The position numbers and the translations under genes were made by a program. Under the pieces are notes generated by a model, which made no database searches, was not told the origin of the DNA, and was given only the letters and a program-made list of their open reading frames with translations. 64,000 bases of DNA from assembly GCA_001274695.2 (NCBI GenBank), contig LARU01000002.1, forward strand, positions 1,178,001-1,242,000, given 5' to 3'. Shown one piece after another: positions 52,263 through 61,176 of this stretch (within the stretch, counting starts at the first letter, position 1; every line of letters starts with the position of its first letter). This DNA is from Azoarcus sp. PA01. GTDB lineage: Bacteria; Pseudomonadota; Gammaproteobacteria; Burkholderiales; Rhodocyclaceae.

Positions 52263-53235
52263 GCTCAATCTGATCGAAGCGATCAACCACGCGCTGGCGC
52301 ACGAGCTGGCCCAAGACCCGGCGGTCGTGCTGCTCGGCGAAGACATCGGCATCAACGGCGGCGTCTTCCGCGCCACCGCAGGCCTGCAGCAGCGCTTCGG
52401 CGCCGCGCGCGTCGTCGATACGCCGCTCGCCGAAACCGCGATCGCCGGCACCGCGATCGGCATGGCGGCGATGGGGCTGAAGCCGGTCGCGGAGATCCAG
52501 TTTTCGGGCTTCATCTACCCGACGTTCGATCACGTCATCAACCACGCGTCGCGCCTGCGAAACCGCACCCGCGGCAGGCTGTCGTGCCCGCTGGTGCTGC
52601 GTTCGCCATGCGGCGCCGGCATCCACGCGCCGGAGCACCACTCGGAAAGCCCGGAGGCGCTGTTTGCGCACGTGCCGGGGCTGCGCGTCGTGATCCCGTC
52701 GTCGCCGTCGCGGGCCTACGGCCTGCTGCTGGCGGCGATCCGCGACCCCGATCCGGTGATTTTTCTCGAACCGACGCGGCTGTACCGTCTGTTCAAGCAG
52801 GAAGTCGCCGACGACGGGGAGGCGCTGCCGCTCGACGTGTGCTTCACGCTGCGCTCGGGCAGCGACGTGACGCTGGTCAGCTGGGGCGCGATGGTGCACG
52901 AAACGCAGACCGCGGCCGACACGCTGGCGCAGCAGGGAATCATGGCCGAAGTCATCGACGTGGCGACGCTCAAGCCGCTCGACATGGGAACGATACTCGA
53001 ATCGGTGGGCCGCACCGGGCGCTGCGTGATCGTCCACGAAGCCGCGCGCACGGGGGGTTTCGGCGCCGAAATCGCCGCCAATCTCGCCGAAGAGGGCCTC
53101 TACACGTTGCTCGCGCCGGTGCAGCGCGTCACCGGATACGACACGGTGGTGCCGCTGGCGCGCCTCGAATACCAGTATCTGCCGAGCGTCGAACGCATCG
53201 TCGCGGCAGTCCACAAGACGCTGGAGGGCGCATGA
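52255..53235 (+). CDS. 2-oxoacid dehydrogenase E1 component, beta subunit
   Basis: A 326-residue transketolase-type subunit that completes the E1 active site. LNLIEAINHALAHELAQDP opens the protein, VLLGEDIGINGGVFRAT has the conserved glutamate region, and ETAIAGTAIGMAAMGLKPVAE and SPCGAGIHAPEHHSESPEAL (with the active-site His residues) follow. The C-terminal transketolase domain is intact (SWGAMVHET, HEAARTGGFGAEI). The start overlaps the E1 alpha stop (ATGGCTGA), and the stop overlaps the E2 start by four bases. The length is normal for two-subunit E1 enzymes such as branched-chain or acetoin-type complexes. Confidence 0.92.
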   Translation: MAELNLIEAINHALAHELAQDPAVVLLGEDIGINGGVFRATAGLQQRFGAARVVDTPLAETAIAGTAIGMAAMGLKPVAEIQFSGFIYPTFDHVINHASRLRNRTRGRLSCPLVLRSPCGAGIHAPEHHSESPEALFAHVPGLRVVIPSSPSRAYGLLLAAIRDPDPVIFLEPTRLYRLFKQEVADDGEALPLDVCFTLRSGSDVTLVSWGAMVHETQTAADTLAQQGIMAEVIDVATLKPLDMGTILESVGRTGRCVIVHEAARTGGFGAEIAANLAEEGLYTLLAPVQRVTGYDTVVPLARLEYQYLPSVERIVAAVHKTLEGA

Positions 53236-54335
53236 AGATCTTCAAACTGCCCGACCTGGGCGAAGGCCTGCAGGAAGCGGAAATCGTCGAATGGCACGTC
53301 GCGGCCGGCGACGAGATCGAGGCCGACCGGCCGCTGCTGTCGGTCGAGACGGCCAAGGCGATCGTCGAGATCCCTTCGCCGCATTCGGGCCGCATCGAGA
53401 AGCTGTTCGGCCAGCCGGGACAGATCGTGCATGTCGGCGCGCCGCTGGTCGGTTTTGCCGGCACCGCCGAAGACAGCGACACCGGCACCGTCGTCGGTGA
53501 AGTGCAGGTCGGCCACCAGCTCGCGCCGGAAGCGCCCGCCCCCGTCGGCGGCGGCGCGGCGACGATCAAGGCGACGCCGGCAGTGCGCGCGCTCGCGCGC
53601 CAGCTCAACGTCGAGCTCGAAATGGTCACGCCGTCGGGGCCGGACGGCCTGATCACGACGGCTGACGTGCAACGCGTCGCGAAGATCCTCGCCGACGTCG
53701 GACCACCGGAGATCCTGCGCGGCGTGCGCCGCGCGATGGCACGCAACATGGCGCTCGCGCAAAGCGAAGTGGCGGGGGCGACGGTCGTCGACGACGCCGA
53801 CATCGACGCGTGGCTGCCGGACAGCGACGTCACGATCCGCCTCGTGCGGGCGCTGGTCGCGGGCTGCCGGGCCGAGCCGGCGCTCAACGCGTGGTACGAG
53901 AGCCACACGATGGGACGCCGCGTGCTCGCGAAAATCGACGTCGGCATCGCGATCGACCTCGCCGAAGGACTGTTCGTGCCCGTGTTGCGCGACGTCGCGA
54001 ACCGCGACGCGAACGACCTGCGCCGCGGCCTGGACCGGATGCGCGCCGACGTCATCGCACGCAAGATCCCCGCCGACGAACTGCGCGGCAACACGATCAC
54101 GCTGTCGAACTTCGGCATGATCGCCGGCAAGTACGCAGCGCCGATCGTCATGCCGCCGACCGTCGCGATCCTCGGCGCCGGCCGCGTGCACCAACAGGTG
54201 CTCGCGATCGACGGGGCACCGGCCGTGCGCCGCGTGCTGCCGTTGAGCCTGACGTTCGACCACCGCGTCGTGACCGGCGGCGAAGCGGCGCGGTTCCTCG
54301 CCGCGGTGATCGCGGACCTCGCGCTGCCGGAGTGA
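53232..54335 (+). CDS. 2-oxoacid dehydrogenase E2 acyltransferase
   Basis: A 367-residue protein: one lipoyl domain (residues 1-77, lipoyl-lysine K42 in VETAKAIVE), a peripheral subunit-binding domain (about 115-150, TPAVRALARQLNVELEM), and the catalytic domain to the end. The acyltransferase motif reads FDHRVVTGGEAA: the catalytic His is kept but the usual following Asp of HRxxDG is Thr, which is unusual. NTITLSNFGMIAGKYAAPIV is otherwise typical. It transfers the acyl group from E1 to CoA. It is encoded with overlapping stops and starts directly after E1 beta. Confidence 0.88.
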   Translation: MKIFKLPDLGEGLQEAEIVEWHVAAGDEIEADRPLLSVETAKAIVEIPSPHSGRIEKLFGQPGQIVHVGAPLVGFAGTAEDSDTGTVVGEVQVGHQLAPEAPAPVGGGAATIKATPAVRALARQLNVELEMVTPSGPDGLITTADVQRVAKILADVGPPEILRGVRRAMARNMALAQSEVAGATVVDDADIDAWLPDSDVTIRLVRALVAGCRAEPALNAWYESHTMGRRVLAKIDVGIAIDLAEGLFVPVLRDVANRDANDLRRGLDRMRADVIARKIPADELRGNTITLSNFGMIAGKYAAPIVMPPTVAILGAGRVHQQVLAIDGAPAVRRVLPLSLTFDHRVVTGGEAARFLAAVIADLALPE

Positions 54336-54588
54336 CTTCAGGCCGCCCCTGCGTTGGCGAGCAGCTTGCCGCAGGCTCTGATCACGTGCCGGCTCTGCCG
54401 CGCCCTGTCGCGGATATCGCGGCCCGCGAGGTTCGACCCGAGCACGGGCTGGCCGAAAAAGCGCAGCTCGCTGTCGACTTCCGTTTGGGCGCGTGTCGGC
54501 AGCGGCCGATAATGACCGTGGCGCGCGGCCGGCGCCGCACCGCGCTCAATCCCCCGTTCGAGCCCCAACCTCTGCCCCAGGGACAAGC

Positions 54589-55371
54589 ATGAATTACGAG
54601 ACAATCCTGTACGACATGACGGACGGCATTGCCGAGATCCGGCTGAACCGCCCGCACCGGCTCAATGCCGTGACCGCGCAGCTGTATGACGAACTCAATG
54701 CGGCGCTGAGCCGCGCCGAAGCCGACCGGGAAGCGCGCGTCGTGCTGCTCACCGGAGAAGGCCGCGCGTTCTGCGTCGGCGCCGACCTCAAGGAACACAA
54801 GGCGGGCCGCACGCCGTTCGAGCGCCGCCAGTACCTGCAGGGCGAGCAGAAAGTGTGCAAGCGGCTGTTGCAGCTCGGCAAGCCGGTGATCGCCGCGGTC
54901 AATGGCTTCGCGCTCGGCGCCGGGGCCGAAATGGCGATCGCTTCGGACTTCGTGCTGATGGCCGAAAGCGCGCAGATCGGCTTGCCGGAAATCTCGATCG
55001 GCAACTTCCTCGGCGGCGGCGTCACTTACCTGCTGCCGCGCCTCGTCGGGCTGGCGAAAGCGCGCGAGCTGGTATTCCTCGGCGAGCGCATCGGCGCCGC
55101 CGAAGCCGTGCGCATCGGGCTCGCGAACCGCGCGCTGCCTGACGAAAGCTTCCTCGACGCCGCGCGCGACTTCGCGCGCCGCATCGCCGGCAAGGCGCCG
55201 TTTTCGATGCAGCTCGCGAAGGAGCAGCTGAACATGGCGGCCGAGCGCACCTTCGACGCCGCGCTGACTGCCGAGCTCGAAGGCATGATGTTCGTCGGCA
55301 CGACGCGCGACTGGCAGGAGGGCGTGGACGCCTTCGCCGAAAAGCGCGCGCCGGTTTTCCGGGGAGAATGA
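54589..55371 (+). CDS. Enoyl-CoA hydratase/isomerase family protein
   Basis: A 260-residue crotonase-fold protein. The oxyanion-hole parts are GRAFCVGADLKEH at about 58-70 and AVNGFALGAGAEMAIASD at about 103-120; GLPEISIGNFLGGG holds one of the usual catalytic glutamates. The reaction, hydration of an enoyl-CoA or a related isomerisation or hydrolysis, is not fixed by sequence. The start at 54589 (MNYETILYD) lies after GGGACAAGC. The 253-base gap after the E2 gene shows no gene. It stands just before the ADP-forming acyl-CoA synthetase gene, so both probably act on the same acyl-CoA. Confidence 0.85.
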   Translation: MNYETILYDMTDGIAEIRLNRPHRLNAVTAQLYDELNAALSRAEADREARVVLLTGEGRAFCVGADLKEHKAGRTPFERRQYLQGEQKVCKRLLQLGKPVIAAVNGFALGAGAEMAIASDFVLMAESAQIGLPEISIGNFLGGGVTYLLPRLVGLAKARELVFLGERIGAAEAVRIGLANRALPDESFLDAARDFARRIAGKAPFSMQLAKEQLNMAAERTFDAALTAELEGMMFVGTTRDWQEGVDAFAEKRAPVFRGE

Positions 55372-55372
55372 C

Positions 55373-57556
55373 ATGGAGCTCGCCCCGCCGTTGCCCAGAA
55401 CCAGCCCGCTGCACGATTTCCTCGCCCCCCGCTCGATCGCGATCATCGGCGCCTCGACCGACCCCACCAAGCGCGGCTACAAGGCGATGGTCGGGCTGAT
55501 CAAGGATGGCTATCCGGGCGCGATCTACCCGATCAACCCGAAAGTGGACAACGTGCTCGGCGTCAGGACCTACGCGACGCTCGACGACATCCCCGGCGCG
55601 GTGGACCTGGCGCTGATCTGCACGCCGGCCGCGACGGTACCGGGCCTGGTTGCCGATTGCGGCCGCAAAGGCGTCAAGGGCGCCGCCATCCTCGCGAGCG
55701 GTTTCCGCGAGACCGGGCCGGCCGGCGCGCGGCTCGAACAGCAGGTGCTGGCCGCGGCGCGCGAAGGCGGCGTGCGCCTCATCGGGCCGAACACTTCAGG
55801 CATGTTCAACCTGCACAGGAAAGTCAATCTGCTGGCGCTGACGAACGTCAAGCCGGGCAACATCGGCTTCATTTCGCAGTCCGGCAACATGCTGCTGTCG
55901 CTGGTGCTCGAAGCCGAGCACAACGGCCATGTCGGCTTCAGCACCTATGTCGGCCCGGGCAACCAGACCGACATCGGCTTCAACGACTATCTGCGCTACC
56001 TCGGCGAGGATCCCGACACCCGGGTCGCGACGTTCTACGTCGAAGGCTTCCGCGACGGCCAGCGCTTTCTGCACAACGCGCGCGAAATCAGCGCGGTCAA
56101 GCCGGTCGTCGTATACAAATCCGGCGCGACCGAGCAGGGCAAGAAAGCGGCGAGTTCGCATACCGGCGCACTCGCCGGCAGCTACGCGATGACGGTCGAC
56201 CTGCTGCGCCAGGTCGGCGTCAGCGTCGTGCAGCATTCGAACGAGATCCTGCCGGTCGCCGAAGGGCTGGGCCTGCTGCAGCACGCGCCGGGCAAGCGCG
56301 TCGTGGTGGTGTCGGACGGCGGCGGCCAGGCGACGATCGCGTCCGACCGCCTTGTCGAAGCGGGGCTGGAGCTCGCAGAACTCGGAGAGGTGACGAAAAA
56401 GCGCCTCGGCGCGATCCTGCTGCCGCAGGCTTCGCTGGTGAACCCGGTGGATGTCGCCGGCAGCAGCGACGCGAACCCTGCGCTGCTCGCCGAGTGCCTG
56501 GCGATCGTCGCCGACGACGACAACGTCGACGCGGTGTTCCTCGTCGGCATGTTCGGCGGCTACCACATCCGTTTCGCCGAGGACCTGCTCGGCGGCGAAA
56601 TGCGCGGCGCCGAGTCGATGATCGAGCTCGCGCACCGGATCGACAAGCCGGTCGTCGTGTATAGCCTCTACGCGCCGGTCAAGCCTCCGGCGCTGCGCCG
56701 CCTGCACGAAGCGGGCGTGCCGGTGTATTCGTCGATCGAATACGCGGTGCGCGTCCTCGCGGCGCTCGGCGAACGCGGCGTGTATCTCAGGGATGCCGCA
56801 AACCAGGCGCCGCTGCCGGCGATGGTGCCGAACGACACCACGCTGGCGATTTTCGCCACCGCCCAGGCGGAGGCTCGCGACCTGTTCGAGTTCGAAGCCA
56901 AGGCCTTGCTGCGGGCGCATGGCGTCGATGTGCCCGCCGAAGCACTGGTCCGCGATCTCGACGAACTCGACGAAGTCGCCGTCCGCTTCGGCGACCGGCC
57001 GCTCGTGATGAAAGTCGTGTCGAAGGACATCCTGCACAAGTCCGACGCGGGCGGCGTCAAGCTGAACCTGCACGGCCGGGCAGCGCTGCGCGAAGCGTTC
57101 GACCAGATCATCGGCTCGTGCCATGCGTACAAACCCTCGGCCGACATCAAGGGCGTGCTGGTCACGCCGATGGCGCGCCAGGGCATCGAAGTCATCATCG
57201 GCGTCAGCCGCGATCCGATCTTCGGCCCGGTGCTGATGTTCGGCCTCGGCGGCATATTCGTCGAGATCCTCGAAGACGTCGCGTTCCGCGCGATTCCGCT
57301 GTCGCGTTACGCCGCGCGGTCGATGGTCGAGCAGATCAGGGCGCGCAAGATCCTCGAGGGCGCGCGCGGCGACGCGCCGATCGACAAGGAAGCGCTCATC
57401 GACCTGCTGCTGAAAGTGTCGAGCATCGTTGCCGCCTATCCGCAGCTCACCGAACTCGATCTCAACCCGGTTATCCTCTACGAAAACGGGTACGCGATCG
57501 TCGACGCGCGCGTGATCGTCAACCAGGCGGTGCTGAACCCGAAGGACGAGGCCTGA
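55373..57556 (+). CDS. ADP-forming (NDP-forming) acyl-CoA synthetase
   Basis: A 727-residue one-chain enzyme of the acetyl-CoA synthetase (ADP-forming) family. Order of parts: CoA-binding Rossmann domain (SIAIIGASTDPTKRGYKAM, from about 22), CoA-ligase domain with the phospho-histidine in SSHTGALAGS (about 262), then an ATP-grasp domain (KVVSKDILHKSDAGGVKLNL region, about 545-720). It interconverts acyl-CoA + ADP + Pi with acid + CoA + ATP. Next to a 2-oxoacid dehydrogenase it could harvest ATP from the acyl-CoA formed, or activate an acid. The start is one base after the hydratase stop, with GGGGAG upstream. Confidence 0.88.
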   Translation: MELAPPLPRTSPLHDFLAPRSIAIIGASTDPTKRGYKAMVGLIKDGYPGAIYPINPKVDNVLGVRTYATLDDIPGAVDLALICTPAATVPGLVADCGRKGVKGAAILASGFRETGPAGARLEQQVLAAAREGGVRLIGPNTSGMFNLHRKVNLLALTNVKPGNIGFISQSGNMLLSLVLEAEHNGHVGFSTYVGPGNQTDIGFNDYLRYLGEDPDTRVATFYVEGFRDGQRFLHNAREISAVKPVVVYKSGATEQGKKAASSHTGALAGSYAMTVDLLRQVGVSVVQHSNEILPVAEGLGLLQHAPGKRVVVVSDGGGQATIASDRLVEAGLELAELGEVTKKRLGAILLPQASLVNPVDVAGSSDANPALLAECLAIVADDDNVDAVFLVGMFGGYHIRFAEDLLGGEMRGAESMIELAHRIDKPVVVYSLYAPVKPPALRRLHEAGVPVYSSIEYAVRVLAALGERGVYLRDAANQAPLPAMVPNDTTLAIFATAQAEARDLFEFEAKALLRAHGVDVPAEALVRDLDELDEVAVRFGDRPLVMKVVSKDILHKSDAGGVKLNLHGRAALREAFDQIIGSCHAYKPSADIKGVLVTPMARQGIEVIIGVSRDPIFGPVLMFGLGGIFVEILEDVAFRAIPLSRYAARSMVEQIRARKILEGARGDAPIDKEALIDLLLKVSSIVAAYPQLTELDLNPVILYENGYAIVDARVIVNQAVLNPKDEA

Positions 57557-57781
57557 AGACGCGAACCGCCGTCATGGAGGTGCGGCGCTGCGTCGAAACC
57601 CCGCTGCCGACGAAGATCGACGTCGAATCGCGAATCGGGCTCGGCATTGCCGCGCCAGCCCTTACACTCCCAACGTCGGGAAGGCCTCGCCACGTTGCCG
57701 GCCAGTTCGCGCCTCCGTACAGTCACGTCCGGCGCCGTGCGCCGGACAGTTTTTCTTCCGCAGGTTTTCAAAGGTTTTTCG

Positions 57782-58282
57782 ATGCACCCCGTCCACGATG
57801 TTGATGCGCTCCTCCTGCTCGCCCTCGCCCTGTCTGCAAAACGGCGGCCGGCCGAACTCGCCGAAGTCATGGCCGCGGCCGACCTGATCCAGGGCGCCAT
57901 TCCTTCCGAAACGAAACTGGGCGACGCCTTTCACCGCCTCTCGACACACGGTCTGATCGATGAGGTGGACGGCCGCTTCACGCTGACGTCGGACGCGCAG
58001 AAGATCCTGGCCGGCCAGCCGAAGAAAGCCGAAACCGCAGAACGCATCTTCAGCGTGCGGGAAAAGCTCTCGGCGTACGAGCCGGCGGGGAAACACGCTC
58101 CGATCGTGCTCACCGAGGAGCAACTGGCCCAAGCGATCCTCGCGCACCGCAGCGCCGGACAGGGCGCAGGCAAGAACATGCTGGTGCCGAAACCCAAGAG
58201 CGCGGACGACGACGCGAAGCGTCCGGACAAGCGCCCCGGTCAATGGCGCCGTCCTTTCGCGTCGCGCAAACGCAAGGCCTGA
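57782..58282 (+). CDS. Hypothetical protein with winged-helix-like N-terminus
   Basis: A 166-residue cytosolic protein. Residues about 1-75 are helical with a winged-helix feel (KLGDAFHRLSTHGLIDEVDGRFTLT), as in small regulatory or scaffold proteins. The C-terminal 40 residues are strongly basic (KRPDKRPGQWRRPFASRKRKA), which would suit nucleic-acid binding. There is no signal or membrane segment. The start at 57782 is used because the N-terminus there is compact; longer frames run into the 225-base gap 57557-57781 without a site. No family is recognised. Confidence 0.6.
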   Translation: MHPVHDVDALLLLALALSAKRRPAELAEVMAAADLIQGAIPSETKLGDAFHRLSTHGLIDEVDGRFTLTSDAQKILAGQPKKAETAERIFSVREKLSAYEPAGKHAPIVLTEEQLAQAILAHRSAGQGAGKNMLVPKPKSADDDAKRPDKRPGQWRRPFASRKRKA

Positions 58283-58326
58283 ACAGCTTCGGCGGACGGC
58301 AACGAAGCTCGCCCGCCCGAATCGCG

Positions 58327-59178
58327 TCAATCGGACTGCTGAATGCCGGCGACGACCCAGCCGCAGCTGCCGTCGAGCGCTTTCGCGAGATGCCACCGCT
58401 CGTCGAACTCGACCGGTGCCGCCCCCGCTTCTTCACGGATCAGGCCGTGGAAACGCACGCTGACGAGGTGACGCTGCGCCTCTTCGGCGTAGCCGACGAC
58501 TTCCGCATGCAGATCGACCACTTCAGTGCGCTGGACGGCGTCGCCGCGCTCCTGGATCTGCATTTGCAGCTCCGCGAACATCTCCGGCGTGACGAATTCG
58601 CGCAGGTCGTCGAGGTTGCGCGCGTCGTTCGCCGCCTGCAAGCGCACGAAGTTGAGCTTCGCCTGGCGCACGAAAGCGCCCTCATCGAAACCTGCCGGAA
58701 GCATGCCTGCGCCGGAAGGCGCAGCCGCCGCCGCAACCCCGGAAGCCTGGGCCGGCATCGCGACCGTTCCGCCGCCCGCCCCCGCTGCCGCGTACTGGAT
58801 TGCCGGCGCGGTCGAGCGTTTGCGCATCACGAGGCGGAACACGGCGAACGCCGCCAGCGCCAGCAGCGCGATCATCAGGATGTTCGCAAGTCCTTCGCCC
58901 ATGCCCAGATGCGACGCGAGCGCCGCGAGACCGAGACCTGCCGCAAGGCCGGCCAGCGGACCCATCCAGCTGCTCTTCTTCGCGGCCTGCCCCGCCGTCG
59001 CAGCGGCATTCGGCGCCGTATCGGCGCTCCGGGCCATCGGCGCGGCTGGCGCCTGCGTCGTCGCATCCCGCTGAGCGCCGAAGGATTTTCCGCCGCCGAG
59101 ACGTTTTGCCTCGGCGTCGGGCAGCGTCAGGCCTACACTCAGCACGACGGCGAAAAGGGTGAGGAAAAAGCGTTTCAT
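58327..59178 (-). CDS. Tim44-like domain membrane protein
   Basis: A 283-residue protein with a signal anchor (MKRFFLTLFAVVLSVGLTL), an Ala-rich linker, one or two membrane helices (about 72-115, ILMIALLALAAFAVFRLVM), and a C-terminal Tim44-like domain (about 155-283, AFVRQAKLNFVRLQAANDAR and VEFDERWHLAKALDGSCGWV). In bacteria such proteins are of unclear role, perhaps linked with the envelope or protein transport. The start at 59178 lies after GGAG ten bases upstream; longer frames are poorly supported. It is followed upstream by the HPF-like gene on the same strand, 76 bases away. Confidence 0.82.
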   Translation of the reverse strand: MKRFFLTLFAVVLSVGLTLPDAEAKRLGGGKSFGAQRDATTQAPAAPMARSADTAPNAAATAGQAAKKSSWMGPLAGLAAGLGLAALASHLGMGEGLANILMIALLALAAFAVFRLVMRKRSTAPAIQYAAAGAGGGTVAMPAQASGVAAAAAPSGAGMLPAGFDEGAFVRQAKLNFVRLQAANDARNLDDLREFVTPEMFAELQMQIQERGDAVQRTEVVDLHAEVVGYAEEAQRHLVSVRFHGLIREEAGAAPVEFDERWHLAKALDGSCGWVVAGIQQSD

Positions 59179-59254
59179 GTAGCAAGGACTCCGGTCGATT
59201 GAATTCGGGAAAACTGTAGGTCGCGCACCACTTTCGTCGCGCAGGGACCGCACG

Positions 59255-59557
59255 TCACGCGGCGTACGTGCGCCGATATTGCCGCTCGAGCCGGCGCGCC
59301 GCGCCTTTCAATGCGTCGTCGATCGACTGCAGCCAGTCGCGCGCGATCGCACTGACGACGACATCGCGCGTGCCGACCACTTTCAGCCTGACCTCGCAGC
59401 ACTTGTCCGGACCGGCATCGCGGCCGAGGTCCGACAGGCGCACGGTCGCGTGGGGAACGAGCCAGGACAGGCGGCGCAGCGCAAAACGCAGCCGGGCCTC
59501 GATCGCGTTCCTGAACCGCATGCCGGCAGCGCGGCCGGATTCGACTTGCACCTCCAT
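59255..59557 (-). CDS. HPF/RaiA-like (S30AE-type) small protein
   Basis: A 100-residue protein resembling ribosome-hibernation factors: a beta-alpha fold with VRLSDLGRDAGPDKCCEVRL, a middle strand turn, and a C-terminal amphipathic helix (QSIDDALKGAARRLERQYRR). The likeness is to short single-domain forms; the match is moderate, since core residues of true HPF are not all visible. AGGAGG precedes the start at 59557. It is divergent from the NhaR-like regulator; an inverted repeat lies between the two. A stress or stationary-phase role is an inference. Confidence 0.65.
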   Translation of the reverse strand: MEVQVESGRAAGMRFRNAIEARLRFALRRLSWLVPHATVRLSDLGRDAGPDKCCEVRLKVVGTRDVVVSAIARDWLQSIDDALKGAARRLERQYRRTYAA

Positions 59558-59603
59558 CGCAATCCTCCTGTTGAGTGATGACCGGACGACGATAGTTCAC
59601 ATC

Positions 59604-59658
59604 GGACTTCCTTTGAAGCTTAATTCGGCGTAGTTTCACTTCGTAAAAAAGGAAGTCC
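59604..59658. promoter_or_regulatory. Eleven-base inverted repeat in the divergent promoter
   Basis: GGACTTCCTTT (59604-59614) and AAAGGAAGTCC (59648-59658) are perfect complements with 33 bases between. The right arm overlaps the ribosome binding site of the NhaR-like gene (start 59662). It could be a regulator site for both divergent genes, or a leader hairpin hiding the ribosome binding site. Confidence 0.5.
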
Positions 59659-59661
59659 ACG

Positions 59662-60549
59662 ATGTACCCCATCAACTTTCGCCACCTCTATTATTTCTGG
59701 ATCGCCTCGAAGGAAGGCGGGATCGCGCGCGCCGCGGAGCGCCTCGACATGGCGATTCAGACCGTCAGCACGCAGGTGCGGGAGCTCGAGCATTCGCTCG
59801 GCCACGCCCTTTTTCGCTCCGCGGGCCGCGGCGTCGAGCTCACCGAAGCCGGCGCGACTGCCGTGCGCTACGCCGAACAGATTTTCCAGCTCGCCGAAGC
59901 GCTGCCGGAAGCGGTGCGCGAAGCGGCCGCGGAGCCGGGCGTGCGGCTCAGCGTCGGCATCGCCGACAGCCTGCCGAAGCTCGCGGTGCGGCACCTGCTG
60001 CAGCCGGCGGTGCAGACTCCGGGCCTGCGGCTGCTGTGCCACGAGAGCAGCTTCGACGACCTGCTCGCCGACCTCGCCCGCCACCGGCTCGACGTCGTGC
60101 TCGCCGACCGCCCGGCCCCGACGAACCCGAACCTGCGGGTGTTCAGCCATCGGCTCGGAAAAGCTTCGTTCGCGTGGTATGCGCCCGCGATACTGCTCGA
60201 CGGACGCGAAAGCGAGTTCCCCGCGTGCCTCGCGCAGCTGCCGCTGCTGCTGCCGACGACTCACTCCGCAGTGCGGGCGCGGCTCGATGACTGGCTCGCG
60301 CGCCACGGCATCCGCCCGCGGATCGTCGGGGAATTCGAGGACAGCGCGCTCCTCGCCACGTTTGGCGAAAGCGGGCTCGGCGCGTTCCCCGCGCCCGAAT
60401 GGTCGTTCGACGAACTGCCGCAGGGACGCGGACTCACGCTGCTCGGGCGCTGTCCGGACGTCGTCGAACATTTCTATGCGATCCTCGCGCACCGCAAAGT
60501 CGAGCACCCGGTGGTGCGCAAACTGCTCCTGACCGCCGAGCAGTCCTGA
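59662..60549 (+). CDS. nhaR: LysR-family regulator, NhaR type
   Basis: A 295-residue transcription factor. The N-terminal helix-turn-helix (NFRHLYYFWIASKEGGIARAA, then LDMAIQTVSTQVRELEHSLG) with the start MYPINFRHLYYFW is characteristic of NhaR, the sodium- and pH-responsive activator; the effector domain follows to the end. A classical antiporter gene nhaA is not adjacent, so the target set here may differ, perhaps the divergent HPF-like gene. The start at 59662 has AAGGAAG within the inverted repeat just upstream. Confidence 0.85.
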   Translation: MYPINFRHLYYFWIASKEGGIARAAERLDMAIQTVSTQVRELEHSLGHALFRSAGRGVELTEAGATAVRYAEQIFQLAEALPEAVREAAAEPGVRLSVGIADSLPKLAVRHLLQPAVQTPGLRLLCHESSFDDLLADLARHRLDVVLADRPAPTNPNLRVFSHRLGKASFAWYAPAILLDGRESEFPACLAQLPLLLPTTHSAVRARLDDWLARHGIRPRIVGEFEDSALLATFGESGLGAFPAPEWSFDELPQGRGLTLLGRCPDVVEHFYAILAHRKVEHPVVRKLLLTAEQS

Positions 60550-60712
60550 GCTTCGCTCCGGAGACGTTCGCGTCCGATTCCGCTCTCAGCGAGGGGGAAT
60601 CGGCGCTGCCGAGGATCGGGCGGCGATGACGATGGGCAGCACACGATCGGAGGGTCGGCTGCGCCAAAGCGCGACGGAATGGACGGACGTGGCTGTTGAA
60701 TCCGCCGACGTG

Positions 60713-60784
60713 TCGCTGCCGCCAGACCGGCGAAACCGGTCGAGCGGCAGCGATACAACAGCGAGGCCGCGACAGCGGCCTCGC
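60713..60784. terminator. Two strong hairpins between convergent genes
   Basis: TCGCTGCCGC and GCGGCAGCGA (60713-60753) form a ten-pair outer stem with an inner ACCGG/CCGGT stem; GCGAGGCCGC and GCGGCCTCGC (60761-60784) form a second ten-pair stem. They lie between the NhaR-like gene (stop 60549) and the Gln/Gly-rich gene (stop 60805) and probably end transcription from both. The gap shows no gene. Confidence 0.55.
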
Positions 60785-60804
60785 AGCGACTACTGCATCC
60801 TGGT

Positions 60805-61176
60805 TCAGGTGTTGCCGCGGTTTGATCCGCCCTGTCCCTGACCGGGCTGCCTTTGGGTGCCTTGGCTTTGCTCTTCCTGCCTTTGACCGCCCTGGCCGGC
60901 TTGTCCCTGGCCGGGTTGCCGCTGGGTACCCATGCCCTGCTCGTGTTGTTGTTGCTGACCGCCCTGGCCTTGGCCCGGCTGCTTCTGCGTGCCCTGGCTT
61001 TGCTCCTGCTGCCTTTGACCGCCCTGACCGCCTTGGCCCTGGCCGGGCTGCTTCTGCGTACCCTGGCTTTGCTCTTGCTGCTTTTGACCACCCTGACCGC
61101 CCTGGCCGGGCTGCTGCTTCTGGATGTCCTGCTGCTGCTCGCCCTGGTTCTGACCACGCTGGTTCTTCTGTTCCAT
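60805..61176 (-). CDS. Gln/Gly-rich repeat protein (hydrophilin-like)
   Basis: A 123-residue protein that is almost only Gln, Gly, Lys, Arg, Glu, Pro, Ser and Thr. Four units of about 23 residues recur (QQEQSQGTQKQPGQGQGG and close variants; 69 bases per unit in DNA). There are no hydrophobic segments, so it is surely disordered and very hydrophilic, like hydrophilins that protect during drying or osmotic stress, though no KGG motif is seen. The start at 61176 is preferred since GGAG lies six bases before it. It is the third gene behind mlaA and mlaC on the same strand, about 95 bases after mlaC. Confidence 0.75.
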   Translation of the reverse strand: MEQKNQRGQNQGEQQQDIQKQQPGQGGQGGQKQQEQSQGTQKQPGQGQGGQGGQRQQEQSQGTQKQPGQGQGGQQQQHEQGMGTQRQPGQGQAGQGGQRQEEQSQGTQRQPGQGQGGSNRGNT

